From Sphingomonas sp. Mn802worker (GTDB taxonomy: Bacteria > Pseudomonadota > Alphaproteobacteria > Sphingomonadales > Sphingomonadaceae): a DNA stretch of 64,000 nucleotides. Each line of letters begins with the position of its first letter. Within the stretch, counting starts at the first letter, position 1. This document shows positions 50,884 through 60,846 of this stretch, one piece after another. Under the pieces are notes generated by a model. The model had not been told where the DNA came from and ran no database searches. It saw nothing but the letters and a program-made list of their open reading frames with translations. The stretch is from assembly GCF_000382485.1 (NCBI RefSeq), contig NZ_AORY01000012.1, positions 248,001-312,000 on the forward strand. The letters are read 5' to 3'. The position numbers and the translations under genes are program-made.

Positions 50884-53315
50884 ATCACGCCCCAGATGTT
50901 GCGGGCATATTCCGCGATGGTGCGGTCGGACGAGAACCAGCCCATGTTGGCGACGTTGAGCACGGCAGCGCGCCCCCAGGCGTCGCGGTCGCGCCAGCGG
51001 GCGTCAACCTCGCGCTGCGCGGCGGCATAAGCATCGAAATCGCCCGCGACCATGAACCAGTCATGGTCGTACAACCCCTGCATCAAATCGCGGTAGCGGT
51101 TCGGATCGTCAGGCGAGAACACGCCGGAGGCGATTGCATTGATCGCCTGAGACAACTCGTGCGACCCTTCGATCAGGCTGCGCGGGTCATAGCCACCGCT
51201 GCGCTTCGCCGCGACCTCGTCCGCGGTCATGCCGAAGATCACGATATTGTCCGCCCCGACATGGTCCCTGATCTCGACGTTCGCGCCGTCGAGCGTCCCG
51301 ATCGTCAGCGCGCCGTTCAGCGCGAACTTCATGTTGCCCGTGCCCGACGCCTCCATGCCGGCGGTCGAAATCTGCTCGGACAAATCGGCGGCGGGCACCA
51401 TTCGCTCGGCCAAGCTGACGTTGTAATTGGGCACGAACGCGACCTTCAGCAGTCCGCCGATCGCCGGGTCGGCGTTGATGCGGCGCGCGACGTCGTTGGC
51501 CAGTTTGATGACGAGCTTGGCATTATGGTAGCTCGACGCCGCCTTGCCCGCGAACAACTTGACGCGCGGCGTCCAGTCGCGATCGGGATGCGAGCGGATC
51601 TGATCGTAGAGTGCCACCGTCTCGATCAGGTTGAGCAACTGGCGCTTGTACTCATGGATGCGCTTGATCTGCACGTCGAAGATCGCGTCGGGATCGAGCC
51701 GCAGCCCCATGTCGGTGCGCAGATGCTGGGCGAGCGCGACCTTGTTGGCCCGCTTCACCGCGGCGAAACGCTCGCGGAAAGCGGCGTCTTCGGCGAACGG
51801 GGCGAGGTCGGACAACGCCCTCGCGTCGTCGAGGAAGCGGTCGCCTATGCCCTCGCGGATCAGCGCGGTGAGCGCAGGATTGCACTCCTGCAACCAACGC
51901 CTGGGCGTGATACCGTTGGTCTTGTTGTTGATCCGCGTCGGGTAGAGCCGGTGAAGATCGGCGAATACCGTCTGCTTCATCAAGTCGGTGTGGAGCGCGG
52001 CAACGCCGTTGACGCTGTGCGAGCCGGCGAAGGCGAGATTGGCCATCCGCACCCGCCGCTCGCCGCCCTCGTCGATCAGGCTGATCGCGGCGATCACGCG
52101 GTCGTCGATGCCGTCGGTCGCGCGGGCCTCTCGCAACAGGCGCGCGTTGATGGCGTAGACAAGCTGCATGTGACGCGGCAGCATCCGCTCGAACAGCGGC
52201 AACGGCCAGCTTTCCAGCGCCTCTGGCAAAAGCGTGTGGTTGGTGTAGCCGAACGTGGAGCGGGTCACGTCCCATGCCTCGTCGAAGCCGAGTTCGTGGT
52301 GGTCGATCAGCAGCCGCATCAGCTCGGCGACCGACACTGCCGGATGCGTGTCGTTGAGCTGGATCGCCGCTTTGTCCGAAAGAGTACGGACGTCGCCGAA
52401 ATATTGGACGTGGCGCCTCACGATGTCTTGGATCGAGGCGGAGGAGAAGAAATACTCCTGCCGGAGCCGAAGCTCCTGCCCCGCCGCCGTGCTGTCGTTG
52501 GGGTAGAGGACGCGAGTCAGCGTTTCGGCGCGCAACTGGTCGGCCAGCGCTCCCTGGAAGTCACCGGCGTTGAAGGCATCGAGCTTGATCGGATCGAAGG
52601 CGCGCGCGGTCCATAGCCTGAGCGTATTGACCCGGCGACCACGCCAGCCGACCATCGGCGTGTCGACCGCGACCGCCTCGACCGCCTCGGCGGGGTGCCA
52701 GTGGACCGCACCTTGCTCGTTGCCGGTCACCTCGCCGCCGAAGCCGATGAAATACGCGCTCTCGCGCCGCTCGAACTCCCACGGGTTGCCATGGGCGAGC
52801 CAGGTTTCGGGCAGCTCCATCTGCCAGCCATTGTCGATCCGCTGCCGGAACATGCCGTTGACGTAGCGGATACCGTATCCGTAGCCGGGCAGATCGAGCG
52901 TCGCCATGCTCTCCATGAAGCAGGCCGCGAGTCGTCCCAACCCGCCATTGCCCAGCGCGGCATCGGGTTCGATCTCCTCCAACTCGGCCAAGCTGATGCC
53001 AAGTTCCGCCAGCGCCTCGGCGACCTCGCCGGTTTTCATCAGGTTGGACAGCGTGTCGCGAAGCAGTCGCCCGATCAAAAACTCAAGGCTGAGATAATAG
53101 ACCCGCTTCGCACCCGCCGCGTGCGCTTCTCGCGTCGAATCCATCCAGCGTTCGATGATCTCGTTACGCACGGTCAGGATCGTCGCGGCGAGCCAGTCGT
53201 GCGGCCGTGCGGCATGCTCGTCCTTGCCGATGCGGTGGACCAACGTGTCGAGGATGGCTGACGCCAGCGACCCGCGCTCGGACAATGGCGCGGCGGCGAC
53301 GGTTGCGACGTTCAA
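50880..53315 (-). CDS. glgP: Glycogen phosphorylase
   Basis: 811 residues. It releases glucose-1-phosphate from glycogen with pyridoxal phosphate. The PLP lysine is in EASGTGNMKFALNGALTIGT (about 645-665), with ALGNGGLGRLAACFMES (about 120-136) and the IKRIHEYKRQLLN motif. The only upstream start in good register is TTG at 53313-53315, with GGGGG about 8 nt upstream. First gene of glgP-glgB-glgC-glgA-pgm-glgX; it lies 90 bp after sufA on the same strand, so read-through from the SUF operon is possible, and no terminator is evident in that gap. Confidence 0.95.
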   Translation of the reverse strand: MNVATVAAAPLSERGSLASAILDTLVHRIGKDEHAARPHDWLAATILTVRNEIIERWMDSTREAHAAGAKRVYYLSLEFLIGRLLRDTLSNLMKTGEVAEALAELGISLAELEEIEPDAALGNGGLGRLAACFMESMATLDLPGYGYGIRYVNGMFRQRIDNGWQMELPETWLAHGNPWEFERRESAYFIGFGGEVTGNEQGAVHWHPAEAVEAVAVDTPMVGWRGRRVNTLRLWTARAFDPIKLDAFNAGDFQGALADQLRAETLTRVLYPNDSTAAGQELRLRQEYFFSSASIQDIVRRHVQYFGDVRTLSDKAAIQLNDTHPAVSVAELMRLLIDHHELGFDEAWDVTRSTFGYTNHTLLPEALESWPLPLFERMLPRHMQLVYAINARLLREARATDGIDDRVIAAISLIDEGGERRVRMANLAFAGSHSVNGVAALHTDLMKQTVFADLHRLYPTRINNKTNGITPRRWLQECNPALTALIREGIGDRFLDDARALSDLAPFAEDAAFRERFAAVKRANKVALAQHLRTDMGLRLDPDAIFDVQIKRIHEYKRQLLNLIETVALYDQIRSHPDRDWTPRVKLFAGKAASSYHNAKLVIKLANDVARRINADPAIGGLLKVAFVPNYNVSLAERMVPAADLSEQISTAGMEASGTGNMKFALNGALTIGTLDGANVEIRDHVGADNIVIFGMTADEVAAKRSGGYDPRSLIEGSHELSQAINAIASGVFSPDDPNRYRDLMQGLYDHDWFMVAGDFDAYAAAQREVDARWRDRDAWGRAAVLNVANMGWFSSDRTIAEYARNIWGVM

Positions 53316-53405
53316 GCAAGGACCCCCGAATGATGCTCCGGCACAGGATTAGGAGGCTTGCCGCCCTCTTGTCACCTGCCGTCGCGTCATTGGCGAGAAA
53401 TCAGC

Positions 53406-53762
53406 TCAGACGGTGAAGCTTTCGCCACACCCGCACGCGCCCTTGGCATTGGGATTGTTGAACACGAAGCCGGCGGTGAAATCGTCCTCGACCCAGTCCA
53501 TCGTCGAGCCGATCAGATACAGGATCGAGCCGCCGTCGACCCAGAGCGTGCCGCCGGGCGTCTCGATCTTCTCGTCAAACGGCTTCGCCTCGGTGACGTA
53601 ATCGACCGAATAGGCGAGACCCGAGCAACCACGACGCGGAGTCGACAGCTTGACGCCGATCGCATCGGCGGGTGCGCGCGCCATCAACGCGGCGATGCGC
53701 GCTTCGGCGGTCGCCGTCAGGTTGAGCGCGGCGGGACGGGCGCGGGTCTTGGTGTCGGTCAT
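53406..53762 (-). CDS. sufA: Iron-sulfur cluster carrier, A-type (SufA/HesB family)
   Basis: 118 residues with the three conserved cysteines: RRGCSGLAY (about 46) and GACGCGESF at the C-terminus. A-type carriers pass clusters from the SufBCD scaffold to target enzymes. Also annotated as ErpA or IscA in other species; context (last gene of suf) supports SufA. It lies 10 bp after sufT. Confidence 0.93.
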   Translation of the reverse strand: MTDTKTRARPAALNLTATAEARIAALMARAPADAIGVKLSTPRRGCSGLAYSVDYVTEAKPFDEKIETPGGTLWVDGGSILYLIGSTMDWVEDDFTAGFVFNNPNAKGACGCGESFTV

Positions 53763-53772
53763 CGCGACCTCC

Positions 53773-54237
53773 TCACAACATGCCGAGTTCGAGCTTGGCG
53801 TCGTCCGACATCTTCTCCGGATCCCACGGCGGATCCCAGACGAGGTTCACGTCGGCGAAGGCGATGCCGGGCACAGCCGCAACCCGCATCTCGACCTCGG
53901 CGGGCATCGACTCGGCGACCGGGCAATGCGGCGTGGTCAGCGTCATGGTGACGATCGCCTGCCCCTCGTCCGTCACCTCGACGCCGTAGATCAGGCCGAG
54001 GTCGTAGATATTGACGGGGATTTCGGGGTCGAAAATGTCCTTCAACGCGTCGATCACGCCTTCGTACAGCGCGCCGCCGGGCTCGCCGGGCTTGTCGCCC
54101 GCAGGCTTCTGCTGAAGGAAGCCGGTCAGGTAATCGCGCTCGCGAGGGCTGTCGGCCGCATCCTCGACGCGCGCGCGCGGAGGCGCGGTCACCGCGGCGA
54201 CCTCCTGTACCTCGATCTTGTCGGAGCCTTCGCTCAT
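53773..54237 (-). CDS. sufT: SUF system assembly protein SufT (DUF59/MIP18 family)
   Basis: 154 residues. A hydrophilic N-terminal stretch of about 55 residues is followed by the DUF59 core: LKDIFDPEIPVNIYDLGLIYG (about 63-83), TLTTPHCPVAESMP with the conserved Cys, and VNLVWDPPWDPEKMSDDAKLEL at the end. It helps load or transfer Fe-S clusters. Starts in an ATGA overlap with sufS. Confidence 0.92.
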   Translation of the reverse strand: MSEGSDKIEVQEVAAVTAPPRARVEDAADSPRERDYLTGFLQQKPAGDKPGEPGGALYEGVIDALKDIFDPEIPVNIYDLGLIYGVEVTDEGQAIVTMTLTTPHCPVAESMPAEVEMRVAAVPGIAFADVNLVWDPPWDPEKMSDDAKLELGML

Positions 54238-55445
54238 CCAAAAATCCTTTTTACCCGTTCCATGCCGGCGACCAGCGCCTTAACGTCCTTGGGTCCGTTA
54301 TAGACACCGAAGCTGACACGCGCGGTCGCCTCGACGCCTAGGCTGGCCATCAGTGGCTGCGCGCAGTGATGCCCGGCGCGGATCGCGACCCGGCTTTCGT
54401 CCAAGATGGTGCCGATGTCGTGCGGATGCACCCCCTCCATCGCGAACGACACGATTCCGGCCGAGTCGGCAGGACCGAACACGCGCACCGAATTGAGGTG
54501 CGACAGTGCCGCGCGCGTGTCGGCGACCAGCGCCGCCTCGTGCGCGTGGATACGCTTAAGGCCAATCGTGGAAACGTAGTCGATCGCGGCGTGCAGGCCC
54601 AGCGCGCCGACGATGTGCGGCGTTCCCGCCTCGAATCGTGTCGGCGCGGGCGCGTAGGTCGATCGCTCGAACGAGACGCGGTCGATCATCGACCCACCGC
54701 CCTGGTACGGCGTCATCGCCTCAAGCAGCTCCGCCCTGCCCCACAGCACGCCGATGCCGGTCGGGCCGTAGAGCTTGTGGCCGGAGAAGACGTAGAAGTC
54801 GCAGCCGATCGCGGCGACATCGACCGCCATCCGCGGCACCGCCTGACACCCGTCGATCAGTATCTTCGCACCGACCGAATGCGCGATCTCGCTTGCCTTC
54901 GTCGCGTCCAGCACCGAGCCGAGGACGTTGGAGACGTGCGCGAGCGCGACGAACTTGTGCTCACGCGTGATCTTCGCCGCCATCGCATCGAGGTCGATAC
55001 GGTGATCCTCCGTCAGCGGGACCACGTCGATCGCGGCACCGGCGCGCTCGGCCGCGATCTGCCACGGCACGATGTTGCTGTGGTGCTCGAGCTGTGACAG
55101 CAGGATGCGGTCGCCCGCCTTTAGTTGTTGCGCGACCCAGGAATGCGCGACGAGGTTGATCCCCTCGGTCGCGCCGCGAACGAAGACGATCTCGTCTGAC
55201 GAGCCACCGATGAACGATGCAACACGATTTCGCGCCGCCTCATAGGCGAGCGTCATGTCGGCGCTACGCTGGTACACGCCGCGGTGGACGGTGGCATAGG
55301 TCGTGTCGTAGCCACGCGTAATCGCGTCGATCACCGCCTGCGGCTTCTGCGACGTGGCGGCGGTGTCGAGATAGGCCCAGCCGTCGGGGATTGCGGGGAA
55401 GTCGGCGACCGTATCGAGCGGGCGCTCCTGCGTGGTCGTGGTCAT
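54234..55445 (-). CDS. sufS: Cysteine desulfurase, SufS type
   Basis: 403 residues. A group II class V aminotransferase: the PLP lysine is in FSGHKLYGPTGIGVLWG (about 223-239), and the catalytic Cys is in RAGHHCAQPLM (about 360-370). It removes sulfur from cysteine and passes it on through a persulfide. No sufE is visible in the window, so the sulfur acceptor may be elsewhere. It lies 76 bp after sufD; the ATG is at 55443-55445. Confidence 0.95.
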   Translation of the reverse strand: MTTTTQERPLDTVADFPAIPDGWAYLDTAATSQKPQAVIDAITRGYDTTYATVHRGVYQRSADMTLAYEAARNRVASFIGGSSDEIVFVRGATEGINLVAHSWVAQQLKAGDRILLSQLEHHSNIVPWQIAAERAGAAIDVVPLTEDHRIDLDAMAAKITREHKFVALAHVSNVLGSVLDATKASEIAHSVGAKILIDGCQAVPRMAVDVAAIGCDFYVFSGHKLYGPTGIGVLWGRAELLEAMTPYQGGGSMIDRVSFERSTYAPAPTRFEAGTPHIVGALGLHAAIDYVSTIGLKRIHAHEAALVADTRAALSHLNSVRVFGPADSAGIVSFAMEGVHPHDIGTILDESRVAIRAGHHCAQPLMASLGVEATARVSFGVYNGPKDVKALVAGMERVKRIFG

Positions 55446-55521
55446 GCCGGCACCTGCTGGAAAGTCACAAAATCACATCCTCTTGCGCGCGCGACCACCA
55501 TCAAGGACGCCGGTGCCTGCC

Positions 55522-56589
55522 TCACAGCGCAGCGTCGAGCCACGCATCCGCGTCCGCCTCGAAAGCGGCGCGGACCGCCTCGTTGCCGATCCGCTCGAGC
55601 ACGTCCGCGACGAAGGCGTGGGTCAGGATCGCCTGCGCGCGGCCGCGCGGAATACCGCGGCTCTGCATGTAGAACAGCGCGCGCGGGTCGAGTTCGCCGA
55701 CCGTCGCGCCGTGCGCGCATTTCACGTCGTCGGCGAAGATCTCGAGCTCGGGCTTCAGGTTGACGGTCGCGGTGCGGTGCAGCAGCAGGCCGCGCAGGCT
55801 CTGCTCGCCGTCGGTCTTCTGCGCATGCCGCGCGACCTCGACCGCGGCGGCGAGGCTGGCGCGGCTCTGGTCGGCCGCGACCGCGCGCCACACCTGCCGC
55901 GACGCGCCGTTCGGCTGCGCGTGGTTGACGCGGACGGCACATTCCTGCGCTTGGCTTTCGCTTGTCAGCAGCGCACCGCCGTATTCGACGAAGGCGCCCT
56001 CGCCCATCAGGTTGAGTTGCGCGTCGATGCGGCTGCCCTGCCCGCCCACACCGAGGAAGGTGGTAAGGAGGCTCGCCGCCTCACCGATGTCGGCTTCCTC
56101 GCGCAGTGACACGAAGCCCGCGGGCTGAAGCAGCCGAACGCTGCGCATCAGCCGCGCGCCGCGGCCGAGCGTGGTCCGGGTGTAACGGTTGGCCCAGCCG
56201 GCCCCGACGAACGTCTCGACCACCTCGCCGACCGCGTCATCAGCAAGCACGATCTCGGCCCCAAGGTGATTTTCCGCACGCGTCGCGACGTGGACGATCT
56301 GCACCGGTTCAGCGGCAGCTTGCGCATCCAGGCGGAGCGACCAGCCGGCGCGCGCATGACGGCCGAGCGCGTGGTCGCTACCAGCGACGTCGCCGAGCGT
56401 CACGGCGCCGAGCGTCGACGCTACCTCATCCAGCACGCCGTCGACGAACATCAACCGCGCACCGGGCAAGTCGAGGAAGTCGTGCTCTACCTGAGCGATG
56501 GGCGCGAGCGCCGCCGCGGCGGAGAGCGCGCCGAGGTCAGCCCAGCGCCACGCCTCTGCGCGGGTCGAGGGGAGTTCGAGCATGCTCAC
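55522..56589 (-). CDS. sufD: Fe-S cluster scaffold subunit SufD
   Basis: 355 residues. SufD-type beta-helix protein; the late GLLLHRTATVNLKPELEIFADDVKCAHGATVGEL (about 265-298) is the family signature shared with SufB, including the conserved His and Cys. The N-terminus (RAEAWRWADLGAL) is the short SufD type. Start is GTG at 56587-56589, overlapping the sufC stop (GTGA). Works with SufB and SufC as the SufBC2D scaffold. Confidence 0.93.
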   Translation of the reverse strand: MSMLELPSTRAEAWRWADLGALSAAAALAPIAQVEHDFLDLPGARLMFVDGVLDEVASTLGAVTLGDVAGSDHALGRHARAGWSLRLDAQAAAEPVQIVHVATRAENHLGAEIVLADDAVGEVVETFVGAGWANRYTRTTLGRGARLMRSVRLLQPAGFVSLREEADIGEAASLLTTFLGVGGQGSRIDAQLNLMGEGAFVEYGGALLTSESQAQECAVRVNHAQPNGASRQVWRAVAADQSRASLAAAVEVARHAQKTDGEQSLRGLLLHRTATVNLKPELEIFADDVKCAHGATVGELDPRALFYMQSRGIPRGRAQAILTHAFVADVLERIGNEAVRAAFEADADAWLDAAL

Positions 56590-57341
56590 GCCGTCGCCTC
56601 GGCCTCGATCCCGGCGTAGCCCTCGCGTTCCAGCTGGTGCGCGAGTTCGGCCCCGCCGGTGCGCGTAATGCGACCGTCGGCAAGGACGTGGACAACGTCT
56701 GGCTTCACGTAATCAAGCAGCCGCTGATAATGGGTGATGAGCAGCACCGACTTGTCGGGTGCGCGCATGATGCGGTTGATGCCGTCGCCGACGATGCGCA
56801 GCGCGTCGATGTCGAGCCCGCTGTCGGTCTCGTCGAGGATCGCGAACTTCGGGCTGATGATGCCCATCTGCACCATCTCATTGCGCTTCTTCTCGCCGCC
56901 CGAGAAGCCGACGTTGACCGGACGCTTGAGCATCTCCGCATCCATCTCCAGCCGCGCAGCTTCCGCGCGCGCGAGCTTCAGGAACTCCGCGCCCGACAGC
57001 GGTTTCTCATCACGCTGGCCACGCTGCGCGTTCAAGCTCTCGCGCAGAAACTGCACGTTCGACACGCCGGGAATTTCCACCGGATATTGGAAGCCAAGGA
57101 ACACACCCGCCGCGGCGCGCTCGTGCGGCTCCATCTCGAGCAGGTCGTGGCCATCGAAGGTGATCGAGCCTTCGGTCACCTCGTAGCCGGGGCGGCCGCC
57201 GAGGACATAGCCGAGCGTCGACTTCCCCGCGCCGTTCGGCCCCATGATCGCGTGGATCTCACCCGCGTTGACGCTGAGCGACAGGCCCTTGAGTATCGGC
57301 TTGCCGTCGATCTCGGCACATAGGTTTTCAATCTTGAGCAT
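56586..57341 (-). CDS. sufC: Fe-S cluster assembly ATPase SufC
   Basis: 251 residues. ABC-type ATPase: Walker A GPNGAGKST (34-42), signature FSGGEKKRNEM (about 141-151), Walker B FAILDETDSGLDIDAL and switch His in LITHYQRLLDYV. It drives conformational change of the SufBCD complex in the cytosol. The ATG at 57339-57341 lies inside the end of the small upstream gene, a 14-nt overlap, with GAAGAA as ribosome site. Confidence 0.96.
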   Translation of the reverse strand: MLKIENLCAEIDGKPILKGLSLSVNAGEIHAIMGPNGAGKSTLGYVLGGRPGYEVTEGSITFDGHDLLEMEPHERAAAGVFLGFQYPVEIPGVSNVQFLRESLNAQRGQRDEKPLSGAEFLKLARAEAARLEMDAEMLKRPVNVGFSGGEKKRNEMVQMGIISPKFAILDETDSGLDIDALRIVGDGINRIMRAPDKSVLLITHYQRLLDYVKPDVVHVLADGRITRTGGAELAHQLEREGYAGIEAEATA

Positions 57342-57571
57342 TTGAGCTTTCTTCGAGGCTTTGCAGCTGTTCAAGGTCGCCACCGTAGCGACGATAAATA
57401 GCGCAGAGTTCTATCATGTCGGCCGCGGTCACGGCGGTGGGATCGATAGTCAAGACGACCTGCGTCCCACGTCCACGCACGTCTTGAATGCATGCGATGC
57501 GTCCGAGCCAGTCGAAGTGCGCCTTCTCATCACCTTCCGACCAGTATCGAGTTTGGTCAAAGAAGAACGGG

Positions 57572-57579
<8 letters not shown>
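57328..57579 (-). CDS. Unknown 83-residue protein between sufB and sufC
   Basis: Not recognised. The TTG at 57577-57579 has a very good ribosome site (GGAGGG, 5 nt before), overlaps the sufB stop by 8 nt, and the 3' end overlaps sufC by 14 nt, so it is coupled to both. The protein is acidic and mixed alpha/beta in character: [20 protein letters not shown] at the start, a hydrophobic strand TQVVLTID near 38-45, then a helical [26 protein letters not shown] end. It has two cysteines (about 30 and 56). A role with SUF is inferred only from position. Confidence 0.7.
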
Positions 57580-59055
<1,476 letters not shown>

Positions 59056-59056
<1 letters not shown>

Positions 59057-59499
59057 TATGCCAGAACCTTTGTGGGAGTTTGTGGAGCGGCGGGCTGCAC
59101 CGCCAATTGCGCGAGCGTGACGCCCGCGAGCGCCGACCGGACCGCATCGTTGACCGCATTCCAGTGCGGCTTGACGCGGCAGTTGCCCGACAGATTGCAG
59201 TCGTGATCGCCCGCGTCGACGCAGGCGGTCATGGCGATCGGGCCCTCAACCGCCTCAACGATGTCGGCGATCGTGATTGCCGATGGCGGCCGCGACAGGC
59301 GAAAGCCACCACCGGTGCCGCGCACGCTGTCGATCAGGCCGGCGGCGGACAAGCGGCTGACGAGCTTCTGCGCCGTCGGCAGCGGCACGCCGGTTTCCTC
59401 CGCCAGCATCGTCGCGTTCAGCCGCGCCACGCCGCCGCAATGCCGCGCCGCCGCAGTAAGCAGCACGACGGCATAGTCGGTAAGCGATGACAGGCGCAT
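59056..59499 (-). CDS. sufR: Rrf2-family SUF repressor
   Basis: 147 residues. A winged-helix N-terminus ([40 protein letters not shown] as recognition helix) is followed by an Fe-S binding loop with three cysteines spaced C-x7-C-x5-C ([15 protein letters not shown], about 95-109). Rrf2 proteins at the head of suf operons sense cluster supply and repress the operon when clusters are plentiful. The ATG at 59497-59499 is preferred over one six codons upstream. A perfect inverted repeat lies 18 bp upstream, probably its operator. Confidence 0.92.
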
Positions 59500-59516
59500 G
59501 TTGCGAGCGGTTCTCA

Positions 59517-59539
59517 AATCGGATCAGATCGTTCCGATT
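59517..59539. promoter_or_regulatory. Perfect inverted repeat upstream of sufR
   Basis: AATCGGA (59517-59523) and TCCGATT (59533-59539) are perfectly inverted around 9 nt, starting 18 bp upstream of the sufR ATG. The spacing and location fit an operator for the Rrf2-type regulator or for an iron regulator; either identity is inferred. Confidence 0.55.
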
Positions 59540-59624
59540 GGCAGATGGCGCGCTGGGTCGCGGAAATCAAGCACGTGCTGCATCGCCGAAAGGTCGATCA
59601 GCGCAATCGACTGCATGAGCCACG

Positions 59625-59653
59625 AAAAAAGGCCCGACGGGAGCGCCGGGCCT
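59625..59653 (-). terminator. Orphan minus-strand intrinsic terminator upstream of sufR
   Basis: On the minus strand AGGCCCG (59647-59653), a 10-nt loop and CGGGCCT (59630-59636) are followed by TTTTTT. No protein gene on the minus strand ends nearby: the closest upstream minus-strand stop is about 1.1 kb away at 60787. It may end a small RNA starting somewhere in 59680-59800, or shield the suf promoter from antisense transcription. Confidence 0.6.
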
Positions 59654-59817
59654 GAGTGCAAGAGCTTCGCGGAACGAAGCCCCTCGGGTCGCATGCACCT
59701 TCGAGCACGCGGCGGGCCGGATGTATTGGAAGGAAGCGTCAGCGTCCCATGCGATCCTTACAAATGGAGCGCGAATCGAGATTTGCTCAGCCGTGCACGA
59801 TCGGCGAAGAGCATGGT

Positions 59818-60846
59818 ATGCCCAATACCACGCGCTTGCTCCACCTGCTCGATCCCGAACGCGCGCATGTCGCCGCGGTGCGTCTGCTCGCCGGATGGGC
59901 GGCAGCGGATGCGCCGATGCGCCCGCGCGTGTCGCACCTGCCGGTGCGCGTCGCCGGGCTCGACTTCGCCAATCCGCTCGGGCTCGCCGCCGGCGTCGAC
60001 AAGGATGCGCGCGCGATCCCCGGCTGGTTCGCGCTCGGCTTCGGCATGGTGGAGGTCGGCACGCTGACCCCGCTGGCGCAGAGCGGCAATCCGAAGCCGC
60101 GACTGTTCCGGCTGGCGGAAGACGGCGCAGTCATCAATCGCATGGGATTCAACAACGGCGGTCAGACGGCAGGGATCGCACGGGCGGCGGCGGCGAAGCG
60201 CACCGGCGTGCTGGGCATCAACGTCGGCGCGAACAAGGATACGACCGACCGCGTCGCGGACTACGTCACCGGTGTCACGGCGGCGGCGCGCGTCGCGGAC
60301 TATGTCACGATCAACATCAGCTCGCCCAACACGCCCGGTCTGCGCGACCTTCAGGAGGGCGCGGCGCTTCGGGATCTGCTTGCTGCCTGCCGATCCGCCA
60401 AGGGGAAAACGCCGCTGTTCCTCAAGGTCGCGCCCGATCTGACCCATGCACAGATCGATAACATCGCGCGCGACGCGATCGACGGGGGTGTCGAGGCGCT
60501 CATCATGGGCAACACGACGATCTCCCGCCCCGCGCTCGCCTCCCGGCACAAGAACGAGACGGGCGGGCTGTCGGGCGCACCGTTGCGGACACTCGCACGC
60601 GAGCGGCTGAGCGATTTTCGCCGCGCGACCGGCGGCGCGTTGCCGCTCGTTGCGGTCGGCGGCATCGATACCGGAGCGGAGGCCTATGCCCGCATCCGCG
60701 CCGGCGCGAGCCTGGTGCAGGTCTATTCGGCAATGGTCTATGGCGGGCCGGGGCTGCCCGCACGCATCCTGCGCGAGCTCGACGCGCTACTGCGCCGCAA
60801 CGGTTTCGCGTGCGTGGCCGACGCGATCGGGGCGGATGGCGACTGA
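59818..60846 (+). CDS. pyrD: Dihydroorotate dehydrogenase, class 2 (quinone)
   Basis: 342 residues. Oxidises dihydroorotate in pyrimidine synthesis, passing electrons to the membrane quinone pool. The N-terminal helix pair (HLLDPERAHVAAVRLL) is the membrane-binding part of class 2 enzymes. Active-site segments: GLAAGVDKDA, FNNGGQ, the catalytic Ser in NISSPNTPGLRDLQ (about 165-178), FLKVAPDL and FMN loop VGGI. The ATG at 59818 fits the usual N-terminus. Its 3' end overlaps the opposing gamma-glutamyltransferase gene by 60 bp. Confidence 0.95.
   Translation: MPNTTRLLHLLDPERAHVAAVRLLAGWAAADAPMRPRVSHLPVRVAGLDFANPLGLAAGVDKDARAIPGWFALGFGMVEVGTLTPLAQSGNPKPRLFRLAEDGAVINRMGFNNGGQTAGIARAAAAKRTGVLGINVGANKDTTDRVADYVTGVTAAARVADYVTINISSPNTPGLRDLQEGAALRDLLAACRSAKGKTPLFLKVAPDLTHAQIDNIARDAIDGGVEALIMGNTTISRPALASRHKNETGGLSGAPLRTLARERLSDFRRATGGALPLVAVGGIDTGAEAYARIRAGASLVQVYSAMVYGGPGLPARILRELDALLRRNGFACVADAIGADGD

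Larger units (their letters stand above)
59500..59817. other. 318-bp non-coding region between sufR and pyrD
   Basis: Between the divergent sufR and pyrD genes. Contains: the inverted repeat at 59517-59539; a minus-strand terminator-like hairpin at 59625-59653; a second hairpin (GCTTCG-5 nt-CGAAGC, 59664-59680); and no convincing open frame. Further rightwards, to about 59760, I see no coding signal. Confidence 0.7.
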
